Assembly (NCBI GenBank): GCA_002495885.1
Contig: DAHG01000067.1
Location: 3,731-13,025, forward strand
Reading direction: 5' to 3'
Source of the DNA: Methanocellaceae archaeon UBA148
GTDB taxonomy: Archaea; Halobacteriota; UBA148
Length of the DNA: 9,295 nt
Shown: positions 6,580 to 9,295 of the stretch, piece by piece
How the letters are laid out: every line of letters begins with the position of its first letter
Position numbering within the stretch: position 1 is the first letter of the stretch
Program-made: the position numbers and the translations under genes
Notes under the pieces: generated by a model
Databases searched by the model: none
What the model saw: the letters and a program-made list of their open reading frames with translations, nothing else
Told to the model about the DNA's origin: nothing

Positions 6580-6831
6580 TCAATAGGTTCCCCCTTCGAT
6601 CCACGCGATTGCGCCCTTGAATATCAGGAAAGTGCCCTTTGGAGTCTTTAGCAAAATTTCATAGGCGTTATAACCTATCAACTCACCTGTCACCGGTTGC
6701 CCTGAAACCATGCGCAAGGTAACTTTTTGGTTCAACAACTTTGGCAAGAATTGAGGGGCATTTCCGCCCGAAATCTTTACCTTTTTTGAGGCCGAAGGCT
6801 CTTCCACTGCTCCGGCCAATGAAGTCGTCAT
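6580..6831 (-). CDS. Hfq/Sm-like RNA-binding protein, 83 aa
   Basis: Probable Sm-fold RNA-binding protein closest to bacterial Hfq. A disordered tail (1-25) precedes PQFLPKLLNQKV, which matches the first helix of Hfq including the conserved Gln of QFL. VTLRMVSGQPVTGELIGYNAYEILL (about 37-61) fits the Sm1 motif, with its G-x-x-x-x-G turn and the aromatic near the end. GTFLIFKGAIAWIE (about 66-79) fits Sm2, where Hfq has Y-K-H-A-I; here it is F-K-G-A-I, so the usual histidine is missing. Hfq proteins form hexameric rings that bind RNA. The ATG at 6831 overlaps the upstream stop (ATGA) and has GGAGAGTG six bases before it, so the GTG at 6840 is rejected. Hfq is rare in archaea. Its place between a repressor and a replication ATPase suggests copy-number or mRNA control, which is inference. 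A non-Hfq SH3-like barrel is the alternative. Confidence 0.68.
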   Translation of the reverse strand: MTTSLAGAVEEPSASKKVKISGGNAPQFLPKLLNQKVTLRMVSGQPVTGELIGYNAYEILLKTPKGTFLIFKGAIAWIEGGTY

Positions 6832-7079
6832 TGAGAACACTCTCCAGCTCGTTTGGCCGTCATACTCCTGGGATACCTTCGTTTGGCAACCCTTGTTATA
6901 TCAGGATCGAATTCGCCAGCTCTCCAGCGCCGGAACCCCTCATAGTACATTTGTTGAACCAGATAAGTGATCGTTACCTTGCTCTCTTTTGCAAAGACTT
7001 CCAGGATTTCCAAATCCTCGGGATCAACTCGGAAAAAAATTCCTTTGCAGAGATGCCAATCATTACTTGCAATTTTCAT
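6828..7079 (-). CDS. Ribbon-helix-helix protein, probable operon repressor, 83 aa
   Basis: Probable dimeric DNA-binding protein. KGIFFRVDP (12-20) gives the DNA-contacting strand, EDLEILEVFAKESK (21-34) the first helix, and ITYLVQQMYYEGFRRW (37-52) the second. The remaining 30 residues are basic. The ATG at 7079 lies about 27 bases after a TTAAATAC element (minus strand, about 7103-7110), so the message is probably leaderless. This is the first gene of the operon with the Hfq-like protein (ATGA overlap) and the AAA+ ATPase. The three evenly spaced palindromes at 7127-7155 just upstream are the obvious candidate operator, implying autoregulation of the replication genes, as CopG-type proteins do on plasmids. 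No toxin gene is adjacent. Confidence 0.78.
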   Translation of the reverse strand: MKIASNDWHLCKGIFFRVDPEDLEILEVFAKESKVTITYLVQQMYYEGFRRWRAGEFDPDITRVAKRRYPRSMTAKRAGECSQ

Positions 7080-7102
7080 AAATCTATTTGATGGATATTG
7101 TT

Positions 7103-7110
7103 GTATTTAA
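7103..7110 (-). promoter_or_regulatory. TATA box of the ribbon-helix-helix / Hfq-like / ATPase operon
   Basis: TTAAATAC on the minus strand is centred about 27 bases before the ATG at 7079. That places the transcription start at or next to the first codon, a leaderless arrangement common in archaea. Confidence 0.5.
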
Positions 7111-7123
7111 GGCTTCCTATATT

Positions 7124-7158
7124 TATACTATAGTAAGCTATAGCCTTACTATAGTATA
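7124..7158. promoter_or_regulatory. Triple-palindrome operator between divergent genes
   Basis: TATACTATAGTAAG (7124-7137) is exactly inverted at 7145-7158 around seven bases. Inside lie three 8-bp palindromes, ACTATAGT 7127-7134, GCTATAGC 7137-7144 and ACTATAGT 7148-7155. Their CTATAG cores start 10 and 11 bases apart, so all face the same side of the helix. Such arrays suit cooperative binding of ribbon-helix-helix dimers. The site lies between the operon starting at 7079 and the small rightward ORF at 7226. Confidence 0.6.
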
Positions 7159-7225
7159 CATCCTATGTAATTTTCAAAAGATTTAGCGCTATCTATTTTT
7201 ACCATAAGATATAATATTTGTCTGA

Positions 7226-7402
7226 ATGCCAGAGTTTGCGCGACATGTTCTGTTAATCAAAAAAATCGGCCCTATCTGCCCGCTTTTAAATGAAGGCGAA
7301 CAGCTCCCTCCGGGCCTAACCGACGAGCAGCGCTTATGTTTGACGCAAGGCCGTCTGGCAAAAGATTTTGGCATGAGCATCAAGCTCATTAAGAATCCCT
7401 AA
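7226..7402 (+). CDS. Small hypothetical protein, 58 aa
   Basis: Unrecognised. The ORF from the ATG at 7226 reads MPEFARHVLLIKKIGPICPL, then a proline/glycine-containing middle and a basic C-terminus (RLAKDFGMSIKLIKNP) that could be part of a helix-turn-helix. Third positions and composition look like coding sequence, while the antisense ORF over the same stretch is Cys/Ser/Arg-rich and looks like its shadow. No Shine-Dalgarno is visible, but a CTATTTTTA element sits about 27 bases upstream (7193-7201), so a leaderless message is possible. It is divergent from the ribbon-helix-helix operon across the triple-palindrome operator and is followed 16 bases later by another small ORF. Function unknown. 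Confidence 0.5.
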   Translation: MPEFARHVLLIKKIGPICPLLNEGEQLPPGLTDEQRLCLTQGRLAKDFGMSIKLIKNP

Positions 7403-7418
7403 CCCTGAGGTAATCCAT

Positions 7419-7532
7419 TTGGAAAAACAGAAAGAAAATATTTTCGTTATTCTCTTACCGGACGAAGAAGATTTCAATATTTTGGACAATGACAAGAAAG
7501 CTTTTGGGCAGGCGGTCGGGATTGCGCCCTGA
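7419..7532 (+). CDS. Small hypothetical protein, TTG start, 37 aa
   Basis: Too short and unfamiliar to classify. A TTG at 7419 is preceded by GAGGT at suitable distance (7407-7411). It opens LEKQKENIFVILLPDEEDFN, continues ILDNDKKAFGQAVGIAP and stops. The short hydrophobic strand IFVILLP followed by an acidic stretch looks like real protein rather than random sequence. It follows the 58-residue ORF by 16 bases and would be its operon partner. Its last 59 bases overlap the 3' end of the convergent helix-turn-helix gene at 7474-7743, so one of the two annotations may be wrong at its end. Confidence 0.38.
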   Translation: MEKQKENIFVILLPDEEDFNILDNDKKAFGQAVGIAP

Positions 7533-7743
7533 GCTGCCCAATCGGAGGGATCTCTTTCCTCTTTCTCAACTCTGCAATAAGTTGTAAAATATGATAAGTT
7601 TGCCAGGCTACTGTTGGTGCAGGGCGTTTATACCCCATTCTGTCAATTTCGGCAGCAATTCTCCTGGCAGTCAGGCCTTGAAGCCTCAATCTTTTAACAT
7701 CCGAAAGTATATTTTCAAGATCATTATGATGTTTGACCGACAT
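7474..7743 (-). CDS. Small helix-turn-helix protein, 89 aa
   Basis: Probable DNA-binding protein. Residues 8-60 (IL.DVKRLRLQGLTARRIAAEIDRMGYKR, then PAPTVAWQTYHILQLIAELR) match the helix-turn-helix found after the catalytic domain in serine recombinases and in recombinase-like phage regulators: G-x-[ST]-x-R-x-I-A-x-x-[IL], then G, then W-x-x-x-x-[IV]. No catalytic serine domain is present. The C-terminus (66-89) is basic with two Cys. The ATG at 7743 follows a TTTAAATAA box (minus strand, about 7778-7785) by about 38 bases, with GGTG as a modest ribosome binding site. Its helix-turn-helix is akin to that of the 2065-2712 gene, so the two may recognise related DNA sites. Confidence 0.7.
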   Translation of the reverse strand: MSVKHHNDLENILSDVKRLRLQGLTARRIAAEIDRMGYKRPAPTVAWQTYHILQLIAELRKRKEIPPIGQLRAQSRPPAQKLSCHCPKY

Positions 7744-7775
7744 TTTCCAGCACCATCTAAAGCTATGGATCGCAA

Positions 7776-7786
7776 ATTATTTAAAT
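7776..7786 (-). promoter_or_regulatory. TATA box for the 7474-7743 gene
   Basis: ATTTAAATAAT on the minus strand is centred about 38 bases before the ATG at 7743. Transcription would begin around 7755 and give a leader of about 12 bases that includes GGTG. Confidence 0.5.
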
Positions 7787-7804
7787 CATAAGGTTGTTGT
7801 ATTG

Positions 7805-7913
7805 CTTGAAGATTTCTTGAAAAAGAGATCTTCAAGGTTCTCTAATTTGAGGGGAGGACAAGACGCCTCCCCTCTAAAAATATCATAAATGGGGCATTTT
7901 GAGATTGCGCCCC
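7805..7913. other. Three consecutive stem-loops in a divergent intergenic region
   Basis: CTTGAAGAT (7805-7813) pairs with ATCTTCAAG (7828-7836). GAGGGGAGG (7849-7857) pairs with CCTCCCCTC (7866-7874), a very stable 9-bp GC-rich stem with an 8-base loop. GGGGC (7891-7895) pairs with GCCCC (7909-7913). There is no adjacent T-tract of the kind expected of a terminator, and no gene ends here on either strand. This may be a small RNA or a protein-binding region; the strand is not determined. Confidence 0.35.
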
Positions 7914-7987
7914 CACCTCTCTTTGCTCAAGTGCTTTTCTTAATAAGCTCTGCAGAAGGCCCGGAAGATGAAGATCGAGATCTTAGG

Positions 7988-8038
7988 GGTATCATACCAT
8001 GCATGATGCATGTATGATGCATGCATAAACGTATATAC
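7988..8038 (+). promoter_or_regulatory. Palindrome-rich promoter of the GNAT operon
   Basis: GTATATAC at 8031-8038, preceded by AAAC, is a good TATA box; transcription would start near 8060. Directly upstream are GGTAT-C-ATACC (7988-7998), CATGCAT-G-ATGCATG (7998-8012), a near-exact direct repeat of the 12-mer ending GATGCATG at 8001-8012 and 8012-8023 (11-base period), and ATGCATGCAT (8017-8026). Another GCATGCAT is at 8042-8049. This density suggests tight, cooperative repression, as is usual for toxin-antitoxin promoters. Confidence 0.55.
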
Positions 8039-8096
8039 ATGGCATGCATATCATTTGCAGCGAACACAGCAAACATAGGCAAGGAAGTGGAGAGAG

Positions 8097-8249
8097 ATGG
8101 CAAGAGCCCTTAGACTTGGATTAACTCTAAGTGAGGAAGATGCAAAGGTGTTTTGGCAGAGCGAGGAAGCTTACGCCGTCACACCGCAACAGAAGCTTCA
8201 GCTAAAAGAAGCGCAACGGATTTATCAGTCTCATCCGATTAAGTTCTAA
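8097..8249 (+). CDS. Small protein preceding the GNAT gene, candidate antitoxin, 50 aa
   Basis: A short ORF with a good purine-rich ribosome binding site (GGAAGTGGAGAG just before the ATG). It begins MARALRLGLTLSEEDAKVFW, and residues 10-42 are helical and charged (LTLSEEDAKVFWQSEE, PQQKLQLKEAQRIY). The LSEEDxxxF pattern recalls the C-terminal toxin-neutralising segment of DUF1778/TacA antitoxins, but the N-terminal ribbon-helix-helix DNA-binding half of that family is absent. The stop overlaps the GNAT start by one base (TAATG), so the two are co-translated. Position, size and the palindromic promoter all fit an antitoxin. If so, it lacks an obvious DNA-binding domain and another protein may do the repression. 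Confidence 0.62.
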   Translation: MARALRLGLTLSEEDAKVFWQSEEAYAVTPQQKLQLKEAQRIYQSHPIKF

Positions 8250-8794
8250 TGGCTCCCTTTAAATGGGATGATATCCGCGTTGAGCCATTGAACAGCGATC
8301 ACAATTTTAGTGAATTCTTTTGTGCTAGTGAAGATCTAAATGATTTTATAAAAAATGATGCCCGACGTGAGCAGGAGTGCATGCTAAGCAGAACCTACTT
8401 GTTTTCTTATGAAAAAGATATTGTTGGTTTTGTCTCTCTAAGTGCAGATTCCGTTTTAGCGCCACTCCTGAAAAAAGAAGATTGGGTAAGAAAAGAGGGT
8501 AGCAGCAAATCACGATATTCAAATCTTCCATGTATCTTGATAGGCCGTCTGGCGGTGGTGGAAAAATATGAACGTCAAGGCATTGGAACCAATATTCTAT
8601 ACTGGGCAGTCGGACTCATAACCAATGTGGTTTGCAAATCAGTAGGATGCAGATACATAACCGTAGACCCTAAAAAAGACGCTCTCGATCTCTATCTGAA
8701 ATCTGGTTTAGGGTTTACCCAAATGGAAGCTATAAAGGCCCAAAAACCAGAGACAAGATATTATATAAACATATACAAACTTCTTAATAATTGA
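8249..8794 (+). CDS. GNAT-family N-acetyltransferase, toxin-like, 181 aa
   Basis: Transfers an acetyl group from acetyl-CoA. The relatives it most resembles (TacT/AtaT type) acetylate aminoacyl-tRNA and stop translation. Residues 24-55 (FFCASEDLNDFIKNDARREQ, then SRTYLFSYEKDIVGF) match the start of that subfamily. IGRLAVVEKYERQGIGT (98-114) is motif A, with the R/Q-x-x-G-x-G/A acetyl-CoA loop at 109-113. LYLKSGLGF (148-156) carries the tyrosine used in catalysis. Length is normal for the subfamily. The start overlaps the stop of the 50-residue gene (TAATG). A T6 tract at 8813-8818 may end the transcript. Toxicity is inferred from subfamily and operon shape; an ordinary metabolite or protein acetylase is the alternative. 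Confidence 0.82.
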   Translation: MAPFKWDDIRVEPLNSDHNFSEFFCASEDLNDFIKNDARREQECMLSRTYLFSYEKDIVGFVSLSADSVLAPLLKKEDWVRKEGSSKSRYSNLPCILIGRLAVVEKYERQGIGTNILYWAVGLITNVVCKSVGCRYITVDPKKDALDLYLKSGLGFTQMEAIKAQKPETRYYINIYKLLNN

Positions 8795-8810
8795 AACCGT
8801 TCGCCTGAGT

Positions 8811-8820
8811 TGTTTTTTGT
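8811..8820 (+). terminator. T-tract after the GNAT gene
   Basis: A run of six T at 8813-8818, 19 bases after the stop codon, is a typical archaeal U-tract terminator. No strong stem precedes it. Confidence 0.4.
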
Positions 8821-8836
8821 AGGTTAAATAAAGTCC

Positions 8837-8893
8837 AAGGAGGATAGTTCTATGACATCATTGGATATATTAAGTAAAAATGTCATAGATTAA
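8837..8893 (+). other. Thirteen-codon ORF with strong ribosome binding site inside an inverted repeat
   Basis: AAGGAGGAT (8837-8845) precedes an ATG at 8852 that opens MTSLDILSKNVID and stops at 8893. TCTATGACAT (8849-8858) is exactly inverted at 8880-8889, so the start codon would be paired in a 10-bp hairpin spanning almost the whole ORF. A TTAAATAAA element lies at 8824-8832, but transcription from it would start near the ATG and exclude the Shine-Dalgarno. The site therefore makes sense mainly if transcripts enter from the GNAT operon. It may be a leader or regulatory peptide, or a relic. Confidence 0.35.
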
Positions 8894-8923
8894 ACCCCTA
8901 GACTTTGAAGTCCTCATTTAATT
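8890..8923. terminator. Nested stem-loops between converging genes
   Basis: ATTAAA (8889-8894 region) and TTTAAT (8917-8922) can pair around GACTT/AAGTC (8901-8905/8908-8912). The structure lies between the short ORF and the 3' end of the leftward membrane-protein gene and may serve either strand. The stems are AT-rich and weak, so this is tentative. Confidence 0.25.
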
Positions 8924-8926
8924 GCC

Positions 8927-9199
8927 TTAGCCTTGTGAAGATAACCAAGACATAATGAATAAGCTAACCATAAATAAAGATACAATAGCGCTTAAAAGAA
9001 ACATAGTCTTAAAAATTGTTGAACCTGAGTCAAAAAATCCCCCAATACATGCAAGGAAAAAACCTACGCTACCCATGATCATTAAAGGCAGCGCTTGATT
9101 ATAGTCTTGATCGATTTTATCGGCTTGATAGAAGAAATATACCGTCATTAAAAAACCAACTATCATTAGGGATTGAGAATTACTGCCCATATTCTCCAT
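8927..9199 (-). CDS. Small membrane protein with three transmembrane helices, 90 aa
   Basis: No family recognised. Three hydrophobic segments are clear: about 10-24 (SLMIVGFLMTVYFFY), 37-56 (LPLMIMGSVGFFLACIGGFF) and 63-86 (IFKTMFLLSAIVSLFMVSLF...). A polar loop, QADKIDQDYNQA, lies between the first two. It should be an integral cytoplasmic-membrane protein without a cleaved signal peptide. A CTTATATCC box (minus strand, about 9213-9221) is close to the ATG at 9199. The fourth codon is also ATG (9190), with GGAG just before it and a better distance from the TATA box, so the true protein may be 87 residues. It stands alone on its strand and converges on the GNAT operon. Confidence 0.68.
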   Translation of the reverse strand: MENMGSNSQSLMIVGFLMTVYFFYQADKIDQDYNQALPLMIMGSVGFFLACIGGFFDSGSTIFKTMFLLSAIVSLFMVSLFIMSWLSSQG

Positions 9200-9212
9200 T
9201 TATTTTTTGACC

Positions 9213-9221
9213 GGATATAAG
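9213..9221 (-). promoter_or_regulatory. TATA box of the membrane-protein gene
   Basis: CTTATATCC on the minus strand is centred about 18 bases from the ATG at 9199 and 27 from the ATG at 9190. The spacing favours the second ATG as the leaderless or near-leaderless start. Confidence 0.4.
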
Positions 9222-9268
9222 CGTTATGAACTGATTGTTTCATTTGGCAACGGTCCGAAGGGAATATC

Positions 9269-9295
9269 TAGAATTGCTATTATAATAGAATCTAG
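9269..9295. promoter_or_regulatory. Palindrome at the right edge
   Basis: CTATTATAATAG (9277-9288) is a perfect 12-bp palindrome and is flanked by CTAGA (9269-9273) and TCTAG (9291-9295), which are themselves inverted. It could be an operator of a gene beyond the window. Confidence 0.3.

Noticed and set aside
7189..7389. 66-codon minus-strand frame
   Set aside because: Cys/Ser/Arg-rich and without a start signal; the plus-strand 58-codon ORF over the same bases looks more like protein.

Overview
The window looks archaeal, most likely from a methanogenic euryarchaeon of the Methanosarcinales/Methanotrichales kind. The reasons are TATA-type promoters 25-30 bases upstream of start codons, several probable leaderless starts, GGAG/GGTG-type ribosome binding sites elsewhere, a winged-helix protein of a style I know from methanogens, and ribbon-helix-helix regulators. 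The lineage is an inference. There is no rRNA, tRNA, CRISPR array, integrase or transposase. The gene mix (small DNA-binding proteins, an AAA+ replication-type ATPase beside a large inverted repeat, a toxin-like acetyltransferase) fits an accessory region such as an integrated plasmid or virus-like element.

Layout. Positions 9-443 (+) encode a winged-helix protein. It converges on 470-856 (-), a ribbon-helix-helix protein with an extra C-terminal helix-turn-helix. A divergent promoter region with two palindromes separates that gene from a translationally coupled pair, 971-1564 and 1561-2010 (+), of unknown function; the first is coiled-coil. These converge on 2065-2712 (-), a protein with an N-terminal helix-turn-helix resembling the DNA-binding part of serine recombinases. 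About 1.5 kb without convincing genes follows (2713-4267). It holds a run of hairpins (3021-3282), short direct repeats, and a striking 79-bp perfect inverted repeat flanked by four copies of a 21/22-bp repeat (3849-4267).

Immediately beyond, a minus-strand operon runs 7079 to 4268: a small ribbon-helix-helix protein, an Hfq/Sm-like protein overlapping it by ATGA, and an AAA+ ATPase of about 740 residues with a C-terminal winged helix. The ATPase stop codon abuts the inverted repeat. The natural reading is a replication module (initiator or helicase plus iteron-bearing origin), with the ribbon-helix-helix protein as its repressor. Three CTATAG-core palindromes spaced about one helical turn apart lie upstream and face two small plus-strand ORFs (7226-7402 and 7419-7532).

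The right part holds another small helix-turn-helix gene (7474-7743, -), a 353-base divergent intergenic region with three hairpins and a dense palindromic promoter, and a two-gene operon, 8097-8249 and 8249-8794 (+). That operon encodes a 50-residue protein and a GNAT acetyltransferase arranged like a toxin-antitoxin pair. A 13-codon ORF whose start codon sits in a perfect 10-bp inverted repeat (8849-8893) and a three-helix membrane protein (8927-9199, -) complete the window.

The points most worth a second look are the Hfq-like protein in the replication operon, the long inverted repeat with iterons, the triple palindrome operator, the small partner of the GNAT protein, and the unexplained structured segments.
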